Notes: generated by a model from the letters alone, not told the origin. A DNA stretch of 8,278 nucleotides from an uncultured Saprospiraceae bacterium (GCA_937942465.1 CALDEO010000022.1:1-8278), one strand, 5' to 3'. Shown: positions 1 to 6,950, numbered from the stretch's first letter. Made by a program: numbers and translations.

Positions 1-26
1 ACCACAAAATAAACATTAAATCTTTT

Positions 27-35
27 TATAATTTG
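27..35 (+). promoter_or_regulatory. possible promoter -10/-7 element upstream of rsmA
   Basis: The sequence TATAATTTG lies 29 bases before the rsmA ATG. It contains a perfect TATAAT and is one base longer than the Bacteroidota -7 consensus TAnnTTTG. No matching -33 TTG is visible at the expected distance, although the window begins only 26 bases upstream. The placement suits a promoter with a short leader for the rsmA-yqeY pair. The assignment is weak, because such AT-rich strings are common here. Confidence 0.25.
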
Positions 36-64
36 TACATTTCGATTTTCATTAATAATTTAAC

Positions 65-850
65 ATGAAATACCCTGGTGCAAAAAAGTCTTTCGGGCAG
101 CATTTTCTGAATAATGATCAGATCGCAATGGGTATTGTCGATGCATTGGTTGATGAGCTCGACATCCCCAACGTACTGGAGGTAGGGCCTGGTAGAGGCG
201 TACTTACACATCATTTAATAGGAAGAAAAGTCAACCTAAAAGTTGTCGAAGCAGATCGTGATATGGTCGCTGTTTTATCCAAGACCTTTCCAGATCTAGT
301 CGATAATATTATTTTCCAAGATTTCTTAAAAACACCAATCGAAACCCTTTTTGACGGTGAAGAATTTGGATTGATCGGTAACTACCCATACAATATCTCT
401 TCTCAGATTTTATTTAAGATGGTGCAGTATCGAGATAAAATACCACTCATGGTCGGAATGTTCCAAAAGGAAGTCGCCGACCGTGTAGTCTCCAAAGAAG
501 GTAGTAAAGTGTATGGTGTTGTAAGCGTACTCATACAGGCTTACTACGAATGCGAGTATGTGTTCACCGTACCGCCGGAGTCATTTGACCCACCACCAAG
601 AGTCATGTCTGCAGTTATCAAACTACGACGTAAGAAAAACCATAACTTACCTTGCGATGAGAGCCTATTTAAATCTATAGTCAAAATCAGTTTCGGTCAA
701 CGAAGAAAAATGCTTCGTAATACCATGAAGCAATTTGTAAACAGCGCTGAAGATCTGACCGATCCATTATTCACCAAGCGTCCGGAGCAACTTTCCTTGG
801 AAGATTTCGTTTCTTTGACACAACGAATAGAAGCATTAAGAAAGATATGA
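65..850 (+). CDS. rsmA: 16S rRNA (adenine(1518)-N(6)/adenine(1519)-N(6))-dimethyltransferase RsmA/KsgA
   Basis: This cytoplasmic enzyme uses S-adenosylmethionine to dimethylate two adjacent adenines in the 3'-terminal hairpin of 16S rRNA late in 30S subunit assembly. The 261-residue protein is of normal family length and has all the landmarks. KSFGQHFLNN (8-17) is the N-terminal substrate-side motif. VLEVGPGRGVLT (37-48) is the SAM-binding glycine loop, and E62 follows at the end of the next strand. GNYPYNIS (105-112) is the catalytic motif IV; Tyr replaces the more usual Leu of NLPY, a variant common in Bacteroidota. QKEVADRVVS (134-143), DPPPRVMSAVIKL (175-187) and SFGQRRKMLRNT (209-220) complete the fold and the C-terminal helical part. 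The ATG at 65 places the first motif at the expected distance from the start. The stop overlaps the next start as ATGA, so the two genes are probably translationally coupled. Identification is secure. Confidence 0.97.
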   Translation: MKYPGAKKSFGQHFLNNDQIAMGIVDALVDELDIPNVLEVGPGRGVLTHHLIGRKVNLKVVEADRDMVAVLSKTFPDLVDNIIFQDFLKTPIETLFDGEEFGLIGNYPYNISSQILFKMVQYRDKIPLMVGMFQKEVADRVVSKEGSKVYGVVSVLIQAYYECEYVFTVPPESFDPPPRVMSAVIKLRRKKNHNLPCDESLFKSIVKISFGQRRKMLRNTMKQFVNSAEDLTDPLFTKRPEQLSLEDFVSLTQRIEALRKI

Positions 851-1293
851 ATTTAGAAAGTAGAATAATGCCTGATTTAAAGGCAGCAATGAAAGCTAAA
901 GATAAACCAGCTTTAAGAACAATAAGAGCCATAAAAGCTCAAATATTACTAGTACAAACAGACGGTACTGATACAGAACTCAACGCTGAGTCAGAGATCA
1001 AGCTTATCCAACGTATGGCCAAGCAACGTCAAGACTCTTTAGATATATTTGTAAAGGAAGGACGTGAAGATCTAGCTGTAACTGAAAGAGAAGAACTAGA
1101 AGTACTTAAAAGATACCTACCAGAGCAACTAGATGAAGCTGCCATCACAAAAATCGTATCTGACGTAATAGCTCAAACTGGAGCAAGCGGCATGAAGGAT
1201 ATGGGTAAAGTAATGGGTATGGCGTCTAAAGAATTAGCTGGTAAAGCTGATGGTAAGACGATCTCTGGTGTAGTGAAGGCTTTGTTGACTTAG
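847..1293 (+). CDS. GatB/YqeY domain-containing protein
   Basis: The 148-residue protein matches the stand-alone YqeY family, which resembles the C-terminal tRNA-interacting part of the amidotransferase subunit GatB. The cellular role of the stand-alone form is not settled; a link to tRNA or translation is inferred from homology. Visible signatures in order are MKAKDKPALRTIRAIKAQIL (15-34), the helical KQRQDSLDIFVKEGREDLA (59-77), EELEVLKRYLPEQL (82-95), and the C-terminal GMKDMGKVMGMASKELAGKADG (start 115) leading to ISGVVKALLT. These are the usual landmarks and the length is typical. It contains no signal peptide or membrane segment and should be cytoplasmic. The ATG at 847 overlaps the rsmA stop by 4 bases and leaves no room for its own promoter, so it is probably expressed as the second gene of the rsmA operon. 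No clear intrinsic terminator follows; only a 4-bp GACT/AGTC hairpin with a later T run near 1306 is visible. Confidence 0.93.
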   Translation: MNLESRIMPDLKAAMKAKDKPALRTIRAIKAQILLVQTDGTDTELNAESEIKLIQRMAKQRQDSLDIFVKEGREDLAVTEREELEVLKRYLPEQLDEAAITKIVSDVIAQTGASGMKDMGKVMGMASKELAGKADGKTISGVVKALLT

Positions 1294-1452
1294 TAGTCTT
1301 CAAGTTTTTATTGATTTTAATAGATACTTATACGTGATGTCATGAGCATGTAAAGCTTGTGCTATATCATTACTAAGGGACTCTGTAAGTATAGGTCAAT
1401 ACCTCAGGATCATCACAAGCCATTAGTAAAAAATACCCCTAGTCCTATATTT

Positions 1453-2289
1453 ATGATTCTTCGTTCTGTATTGATATTGGTATGTACTCTGTTTATGTCT
1501 AGCAACAGCTATGCTCAGTCTATACCGACTACTGTAGAGCGGGGCAACAAAGGTAAAATGTACTTCTACTGGGGATGGAATCGCGAACGCTTCAGTAACT
1601 CCACAATCAACTTTAGAGGTAGTGATTATGACTTCACACTAGAGGATGTAGTTGCTACTGACAGGCAATCACATTTTTCTCTAGATACCTACTTTAACCC
1701 TACCAAAATAACTATACCTCAATATAATTTTAGAATTGGCTATTTCTTTAATGACAAATGGGATCTATCTCTTGGAGTAGACCACATGAAGTACGTAGTA
1801 CAACAAAACCAAGCAGTCGAAATAAATGGTGTTATCGGTGATAGCTACCCAGAATATGAAGGCGTTTACGACGGAGCATCGATTCCTATTACATACGATT
1901 TCTTACAGTTTGAGCATACCGATGGGCTCAACTACGCTAATGTAGAGCTGCGTAGATCACAACAATTGCTACACCTAAATAAAATCAAAGTCAACGTAAT
2001 GGGAGGAGCAGGAGCTGGTCTATTAATGCCTAGGACCAATACCACTTTGATGGGTAGAGATAGACACGATGAGTTTCACTTGTCAGGCTATGGATTCGGT
2101 GCTGTAGCTGGTGTCAATTTGATGTTCTATGATCGGTTTTTTATACAGTCCGAAGTTAAAACTGGATTTATTAATATGCCAGATGTACGTACTACTATTG
2201 ACGAAATAGATCGAGCAAGTCACCACTTTTATTATACCCAGATCAATATCGTTTTTGGTATGATGATCGGTGTCAAAAACCCTAGTTAG
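1453..2289 (+). CDS. exported beta-rich protein, probable outer-membrane beta-barrel, function unknown
   Basis: The predicted 278-residue protein starts with a Sec signal peptide: Arg at position 4, a hydrophobic stretch to about residue 15, then SYA|Q with likely cleavage after A21. The mature part is rich in alternating aromatic and polar residues and glycine, as in outer-membrane barrels. Examples are KMYFYWGWNRERF (about 35-47), ITIPQYNFRIGYFF (about 86-99), KWDLSLGVDHMKYV (about 102-115), KVNVMGGAGAGLL (about 177-189), FIQSEVKTGFINMP (about 234-247) and YYTQINIVFGMMIGV (about 261-275). The strand-like C-terminus is compatible with a barrel. It resembles conserved hypothetical proteins I associate with Bacteroidota, but I know of no assigned function. 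The open frame extends upstream to a TTG at 1357. That start was rejected because it would add 32 residues with no export features and bury the signal peptide. It lies 159 bases after the yqeY-family gene and is probably a separate transcription unit. Confidence 0.85.
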   Translation: MILRSVLILVCTLFMSSNSYAQSIPTTVERGNKGKMYFYWGWNRERFSNSTINFRGSDYDFTLEDVVATDRQSHFSLDTYFNPTKITIPQYNFRIGYFFNDKWDLSLGVDHMKYVVQQNQAVEINGVIGDSYPEYEGVYDGASIPITYDFLQFEHTDGLNYANVELRRSQQLLHLNKIKVNVMGGAGAGLLMPRTNTTLMGRDRHDEFHLSGYGFGAVAGVNLMFYDRFFIQSEVKTGFINMPDVRTTIDEIDRASHHFYYTQINIVFGMMIGVKNPS

Positions 2290-2300
2290 TATTCCCCGTA

Positions 2301-2320
2301 AGGGTCTAAAAAAAGACCTT
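2301..2320 (+). terminator. weak candidate intrinsic terminator
   Basis: AGGGTCT and AGACCTT form a 7-bp stem including one G-U pair around an AAAAAA loop, starting 11 bases after the stop codon at 2289. Only a short CTTT follows, so the U tract is poor. The position immediately behind the gene favours a terminator role, but the strength is doubtful. Confidence 0.4.
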
Positions 2321-2758
2321 CTTTAGTAGATAAAGTATAGATCTACATATCCGCTACTTCTCCTTGTAGCAACAACTCCCTTGGTGCATTTTATAGCGTA
2401 GTTCATTGAATGCGACATGGGTCACCGTTTATTGATAAGAACATACTCCATAGGATCACAGTCATTATAACAAGTCATTAGTATAAAGACTATAGACTGG
2501 CAAACAGTACTAAATCAAGACATAAGCTATTAATTGATGACCCTAAAAATTAAAGGATGGTCAATAAATCAAAAATTTGCCGTCTTTTTAATTATTTTGG
2601 ATCATTATGCCTGTTACTCGACTTATATGCTTTACGGCTTACTTAGGCGGAAGCTAATATTTATTAGGGTCTCATGCATCGTTTCGTCTGTTTACGACAT
2701 ATAAAGTATGATAAGGTCTACTTTGTCGGATCAGATCTCTAAAACCAAACTATATCTT
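2321..2758. other. long non-coding stretch before the large surface protein gene
   Basis: No convincing gene was found on either strand; only frames of a few codons are open. Visible structure is limited. A GCTAC/GTAGC hairpin with an 8-base loop lies at 2353-2370. A longer imperfect inverted repeat has arms at 2533-2544 and 2554-2565 (10 of 12 positions paired, one as G-U) and a 9-base A-rich loop. No exact TAnnTTTG promoter element with a matching TTG was found near the downstream start, but the promoter and leader of the large gene should lie here. The in-frame ATG at 2708 falls inside this stretch and is a possible alternative start. Confidence 0.5.
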
Positions 2759-5700
2759 ATGCAAAAAAGGAAATTTTCTATTGTTGTTCTTTGTCTAGCC
2801 ATTTGTAATATCTGTTTTGCACAGAATATTCCGATACTCAGTTATTCAGTTAACAGTTTCGATCAAGTACAACTAGAAATCGATGGTGATGCCGATAAGT
2901 ATTATATACTGACAGCACTACATGCACCTAACTTGGACTATGAGACGATCACCTCTCTTACATTGGGGCAGGATGGTACAATGTTTATCTCTGAGCCTGC
3001 AGGCGCATTCCCAGTAGAAAACTATAAAATCACTGCGTATGACATTGCAGATCCCGCAGATACTGATGGTGATGGTGTTGATGACATCACAGAGCTAAAT
3101 AATATGCCGATCCAAGCACCTCTTAACTTTGCTAGAGTGATCCCTTTTAACGATGGGGCAGGGTCTATACCAACACAAGAAGCATTTTCTGATTTAGGTG
3201 TTGTTGAAGATGTATCCTGGGCACCATTTCTTAATGATAAAGAATTTGTAAAGTTTGCGATTGTTAATCCAAGCTCTGACGAGGCAGAAGTATATTTCAT
3301 TAACTCCAATACGCATTCTATTCATGCTAATTTTTTATCCACGATCGATGTTGATCAATTTGGAGATGATGTGACTACCGGAGAGATTGTATACAACCCC
3401 AACACTATTCTGTCTAACGGAGCAATAGGTAGCTACGATTTTAATTTCTCTTTTGGTAATGCTACTACATTTGCCAATACTCGTGAAACTTTCGAGTTAT
3501 TAATAAGGAACATGCCTTATCTACAAAATAGCATGCAACATTTTATCGGTGGTAATAGTGAAAACACATACCTCAATCAATACCAAGCCGACTATGAAGG
3601 GTCTAGAATTAACGTTGTTTTAGAATCAGTAATATTTGCAGATATAGATTTCATCCCGTTTAATCAAGCTGAAGGGTTTGGCTTTTTTAAGCAGATGACA
3701 TTAGATGAAAATCCAGGATCTAGAGATATCGTATTGTATGATGTACTACCTAATTCTTTACCGAGAGTTGGTGGTATTATTACATCCGTAGTACAGACAC
3801 CGCTATCTCATGTTAACCTCAGAGCGATACAAGACAATGCCCCTAATGCCTACATCAAAGAACCGCAAGCGATAGACTCTATTGCCAACTTGATAGGGAA
3901 GTATATCTACTATAAAGTAACTCAGGAAGAATATTTTATCCGTGAGGCTAGCTTGGAAGAAGTAAATGACTGGTACGAAAAATTAAGACCTACTGAAGCT
4001 CAGATACCAGATAGAGATTTATCTTTTACGAGTATCCTACCATTAGATGAAATAATATTTGATATGTCTACAGCATTCGGTGCTAAGTGTACTAATGTGG
4101 CTACCATGCGATCATTTGGATTCCCAGAAGGGACAATACCTGATGGATTTGGTATTCCTTTTTACTTCTATGATGAGTTTATGAAGTTTAACGGCTTTTA
4201 TGAAAAAGCAGAAACAATGATCACCGATCCTACTTTCCTAACAGATCTTGAGGCTCGTATCGATATGCTTAAAGACTTTAGAAAAGACATAAAAGATGCT
4301 GATATGCCGCAGTGGATGCTAGACGAACTGCAAGCAATGCATGATTCATTCCCAGAAGGGACCTCTGTACGATGTCGATCTAGTACTAATAATGAAGATC
4401 TACCTGGCTTTAGTGGAGCCGGCTTATATACATCCAAGACACAACATCCTGACGAAGGGCATATCTCTAAATCTGTCAAGCAAGTGTACGCCAGTATGTG
4501 GAATTTTAGAGCATATGACGAAAGAGACTTTTATAGAGTCGATCAATATATCGCTGCTATGGGACTATTGTGTCACCCCAACTTTGAAGAAGAAAAATCT
4601 AATGGTGTAGGTGTAAGTATCGACCCAATATATCAGACAGATAATACATTTTACCTGAATACTCAAGTAGGCGAGTTTTTAATAACGAACCCAGATGCAA
4701 ACTCAATACCTGAAGAAATATTACTAAGTCAAGACGTAGACGGTGGTTACTTTGTATTAAGAAACTCTAACCTCGTAGCTGACGGCGAACTCGTCATGGC
4801 AGATCAGTACCTCGATCAGATGCGTGAGTACCTAGGAGTGATCCACGATAAATTTGAAGTGCTATACAATGTTGTAGGTGCTGAAGGATTTGGTATGGAT
4901 ATCGAATATAAGGTAACTGCACAGGACCAACTTATAATCAAACAAGCAAGACCTTGGGTATCGTTCTGGGCAGAGATCAAATCTAACTTTGACCTAGCTG
5001 TTGAAGATATCACAGATCCAATAAGCTCTGCAGGTCTCAGTGATGAAGAACTAGTGACTGCTAAAATTGCTAATAGAGGACTCCGAGCAATGTCTAACTT
5101 TGAAGTATCTCTACTGATAGACGACACTGTTGTCGAGACGATCATGGTCAGTGATGAATTAAACCCTCAGAGTACCGGTGAGTACCAATTTACAATCCCT
5201 CAAGATTTCTCTACGATCGGTGATTACAATCTATCTGCTATCGTATCAGATATAAATGATGGCTACGCAAAGAATGATACATTCAGTACCGTACTGAGTA
5301 AGCTACACCTACTAGAAGGACAACTTGAAGCTGGCGAAGTTACTACCCTGTGTGGTGGAGATGTAGAAATAATTGCTAAAGTAAAGAACCTAGGAGAGAG
5401 CACATTTAGTGATACACAGATCGAAGTAATCGTCAATGGCACCGTTGTAGACCTTGTAATGTATGACTTCAATATCCCGTACCAATCAGAAGTAAATATT
5501 ACGATCAATATCACTGAAAATCTACAGGCAGAGGATAATGAAATAACATTAAATCTAAAAACTGTAAATGGTCAAGAAGATGCTATAGATACTAACAATA
5601 GTGCAACCGTCGTGACTAATCTCAATACAGAATACGACTATGTAACACTGATAATCAACGCCGATGACTACTCCTATGAAACGACTTGGGAGGTCATTGA

Positions 5701-6472
5701 TGAATCAAGTAACCAACTAATAGCTGCAGGCGGTCTAGCATCAGGTCTGCAACTAGCAACAGAAGATATATGTGTTGACTATAGCTCTTGTTATTCTCTA
5801 TACTTATATGACTCAGCAGGTGACGGTATCTGTTGTGGATATGGTCTAGGAGATTTCTTGATGGTCAATGCGATGGGTGATACCCTGTTTACTAATGATG
5901 GTGTATTTGGTTCTCAGACTCAAGAGATGTTCTGTCCTAGCCAGGTACCTTGTACGATCTCTGCACAGATCAGTACAACCGTAGCTACTGGTGAAAACAT
6001 TGCCGATGGGACCATCACGATCATTACAAACAACGGTATGGCGCCGTACACATACAGTATCGACGGAGGAGCGACTTTCGTCAATACCAATACATTCACA
6101 GAGTTGCTAGCTGGTAGCTATATGATCGTAGTACAAGATGCATCAGGCAACTGTAACTACGAAGAAACAATACAGCTGGAGTTCAACATTATCGATGCTA
6201 CTACAGATCTACTAGACGGTACGATCTCTGCATATCCTAATCCTGCAAAAGATAATATCACAATCGAACTCAATTCGGATTTCGATACATCGAATGATAT
6301 AATAATTGAGATTTATAATAACCTAGGCCTACTAATAGAAACCAACAAAATAGCGAGGTCCACAGGTGCATCAAAGACGATCATCTCATTGGAGGAATAT
6401 GCTCCAGGCACCTATATCGCCAAGTGCTCAAGTCCTGAGTTGAAAGGATATTTTAAATTGATTAAGATATAG
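2759..6472 (+). CDS. exported dikinase-like protein: phosphohistidine-type segment, PEP/pyruvate-binding ATP-grasp domain, CARDB-like domains, SprB-like repeat and T9SS sorting domain
   Basis: This 1237-residue protein has a signal peptide with likely cleavage after A21 (CFA|QN). Residues about 24-330 are an unassigned region holding a Ca-binding-like DTDGDGVDD (101-109). A phosphohistidine-like segment follows, with GG and then TPLSHVNLRA (H351 as candidate phospho-acceptor). The ATP-grasp domain spans about 435-735: GAKCTNVATM (K443), IPDGFGIP (about 460-467), VRCRSSTNNEDLPGFSGAG (537-555), NGVGVSIDP (615-623), VGEFLITNP (637-645), GMDIEY and IKQARPW (D714, E716, Q729, R731). Two CARDB-like beta domains lie at about 745-845 and 848-950. 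A DSAGDGICCGYG module (1018-1029) follows, then a SprB-like repeat (about 1065-1133) and a T9SS type A sorting domain with AYPNP (1158-1162) ending GYFKLIKI. No PEP/pyruvate TIM barrel is present, so it is not PEP synthase or PPDK. His-before-ATP-grasp order resembles glucan water dikinases. The substrate is unknown. The ATG at 2759 was preferred because it starts the signal peptide directly; an in-frame ATG at 2708 would add 17 residues. Confidence 0.92.
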   Translation: MQKRKFSIVVLCLAICNICFAQNIPILSYSVNSFDQVQLEIDGDADKYYILTALHAPNLDYETITSLTLGQDGTMFISEPAGAFPVENYKITAYDIADPADTDGDGVDDITELNNMPIQAPLNFARVIPFNDGAGSIPTQEAFSDLGVVEDVSWAPFLNDKEFVKFAIVNPSSDEAEVYFINSNTHSIHANFLSTIDVDQFGDDVTTGEIVYNPNTILSNGAIGSYDFNFSFGNATTFANTRETFELLIRNMPYLQNSMQHFIGGNSENTYLNQYQADYEGSRINVVLESVIFADIDFIPFNQAEGFGFFKQMTLDENPGSRDIVLYDVLPNSLPRVGGIITSVVQTPLSHVNLRAIQDNAPNAYIKEPQAIDSIANLIGKYIYYKVTQEEYFIREASLEEVNDWYEKLRPTEAQIPDRDLSFTSILPLDEIIFDMSTAFGAKCTNVATMRSFGFPEGTIPDGFGIPFYFYDEFMKFNGFYEKAETMITDPTFLTDLEARIDMLKDFRKDIKDADMPQWMLDELQAMHDSFPEGTSVRCRSSTNNEDLPGFSGAGLYTSKTQHPDEGHISKSVKQVYASMWNFRAYDERDFYRVDQYIAAMGLLCHPNFEEEKSNGVGVSIDPIYQTDNTFYLNTQVGEFLITNPDANSIPEEILLSQDVDGGYFVLRNSNLVADGELVMADQYLDQMREYLGVIHDKFEVLYNVVGAEGFGMDIEYKVTAQDQLIIKQARPWVSFWAEIKSNFDLAVEDITDPISSAGLSDEELVTAKIANRGLRAMSNFEVSLLIDDTVVETIMVSDELNPQSTGEYQFTIPQDFSTIGDYNLSAIVSDINDGYAKNDTFSTVLSKLHLLEGQLEAGEVTTLCGGDVEIIAKVKNLGESTFSDTQIEVIVNGTVVDLVMYDFNIPYQSEVNITINITENLQAEDNEITLNLKTVNGQEDAIDTNNSATVVTNLNTEYDYVTLIINADDYSYETTWEVIDESSNQLIAAGGLASGLQLATEDICVDYSSCYSLYLYDSAGDGICCGYGLGDFLMVNAMGDTLFTNDGVFGSQTQEMFCPSQVPCTISAQISTTVATGENIADGTITIITNNGMAPYTYSIDGGATFVNTNTFTELLAGSYMIVVQDASGNCNYEETIQLEFNIIDATTDLLDGTISAYPNPAKDNITIELNSDFDTSNDIIIEIYNNLGLLIETNKIARSTGASKTIISLEEYAPGTYIAKCSSPELKGYFKLIKI

Positions 6473-6497
6473 AAGCCAATTATATAAATGAATAATG

Positions 6498-6536
6498 AAG
6501 CCGAAATAAACTGGATTGTTTATTTCGGCTTTTTTT
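6498..6536 (+). terminator. strong rho-independent terminator
   Basis: A perfect 14-bp stem (6498-6511 with 6518-6531; AAGCCGAAATAAAC and GTTTATTTCGGCTT) encloses the 6-base loop TGGATT and runs into a tract of seven T (6530-6536). It begins 26 bases after the stop codon at 6472. It should end the transcript of the large surface protein. This makes that gene, together with its long upstream gap, look monocistronic. An A run at the left foot of the stem is too short for an equally strong terminator on the minus strand. Confidence 0.93.
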
Positions 6537-6950
6537 GATTTAGTAATGATAACGATGGGATCATCGCTTTGATAGTCAAGGTGTCTCATCTCGATTACAG
6601 AGATTGGATTAGTCGGTTGTAATATAAGTGATATCGGAGGAGCAAAAATAATTTTTCACAGGCCTTTATGCTCCAGCTTAGTACGTTCTCAGATAGTCAC
6701 TCACGAGTATTTGTTGTTCATTAGACTTGACGTAAAGTTCTTCTTACTGCTTATCTTAAGTAGTATTCAAGATGAATAAAATTGTTAGAATAAATACTTG
6801 CACCAAAGATTAATAACTAACTTCAACTCGAAATACTTAGGGGCTATAAGTCTCTTAAGCGGGATTATTCTACTTGGCACAATGGCTTTAAAAAAAGCAT
6901 TCACACCAAGATGGAGTATGTACTGAATTGATCAATATTCAAAAAGTATT
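6537..6950. other. long non-coding stretch between terminator and barrel gene
   Basis: No open frame of convincing length or composition was seen on either strand, and no decayed gene could be recognised. It holds a 6-bp GGAGCA/TGCTCC inverted repeat (6639-6644 with 6669-6674) enclosing an A-rich/T-rich segment, and a stem-loop at 6873-6910 listed separately. The promoter of the gene at 6951 should lie here, but no element matching TAnnTTTG with an upstream TTG stood out. Confidence 0.5.
6873..6910 (+). other. imperfect stem-loop in the probable leader of the barrel gene
   Basis: CTTGG (6873-6877) pairs with CCAAG (6906-6910). After a CAC/CACA internal loop, AAT pairs with ATT, then GCTTT (6885-6889) pairs with AAAGC (6894-6898) past a single bulged G, closing on an AAAA loop. 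That is 13 base pairs in 38 bases. The element ends 40 bases before the ATG at 6951. No T tract follows, so it is not a terminator for plus-strand transcripts. It could be a leader structure affecting stability or translation, or a chance fold in AT-rich DNA. Confidence 0.35.

Noticed and set aside
26..214. Minus-strand open frame of 62 codons over the rsmA start
   Set aside because: It overlaps the conserved rsmA N-terminus and promoter, and its translation has no recognisable character.
1285..1310. Hairpin GACT-TAGT-AGTC followed by a T run after the YqeY-family gene, as terminator
   Set aside because: The stem is only 4 bp, includes the stop codon region, and the T run is separated from it; too weak to call.
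1415..1432. Similarity (16 of 18 bases) between 1415-1432 and 2470-2487, upstream of the two exported-protein genes
   Set aside because: A match of this quality in AT-rich DNA is expected about once by chance in a window of this size, and the distances to the starts differ (about 20 versus about 270 bases).
1357..1452. TTG start at 1357 giving a 310-residue version of the exported protein
   Set aside because: The extra 32 residues would precede an otherwise ideal signal peptide and contain no export feature; the ATG at 1453 is the natural start.
2353..2370. GCTAC/GTAGC hairpin as a terminator or riboswitch piece
   Set aside because: It is a 5-bp stem with no T tract and no surrounding conserved structure that I can recognise.
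2441..2451. 11-base inverted match ACATACTCCAT with 6911-6921 (ATGGAGTATGT), considered as terminal inverted repeats of an inserted unit around the large gene
   Set aside because: Matches of 11 bases are expected several times by chance in 8 kb, no target-site duplication or transposase is visible, and flanking bases do not extend the match.
4341..4610. Plus-strand 89-codon open frame overlapping the ATP-grasp coding region
   Set aside because: It is a frame shadow of the conserved NEDLPGFSG region, with no domain-like sequence of its own.
3749..4963. Annotation of the large protein as phosphoenolpyruvate synthase or pyruvate phosphate dikinase
   Set aside because: The PEP/pyruvate TIM-barrel domain is absent, the domain order is different, and the protein has a signal peptide and sorting domain. 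Only the ATP-grasp and His-type segments are shared.
4816..5145. Antisense open frame of 109 codons inside the large gene, and similar antisense frames at 3022-3309, 4198-4479 and 5263-5514
   Set aside because: They lie wholly inside a well-supported coding region, are Ser-rich low-complexity translations, and mirror the codon usage of the sense strand.
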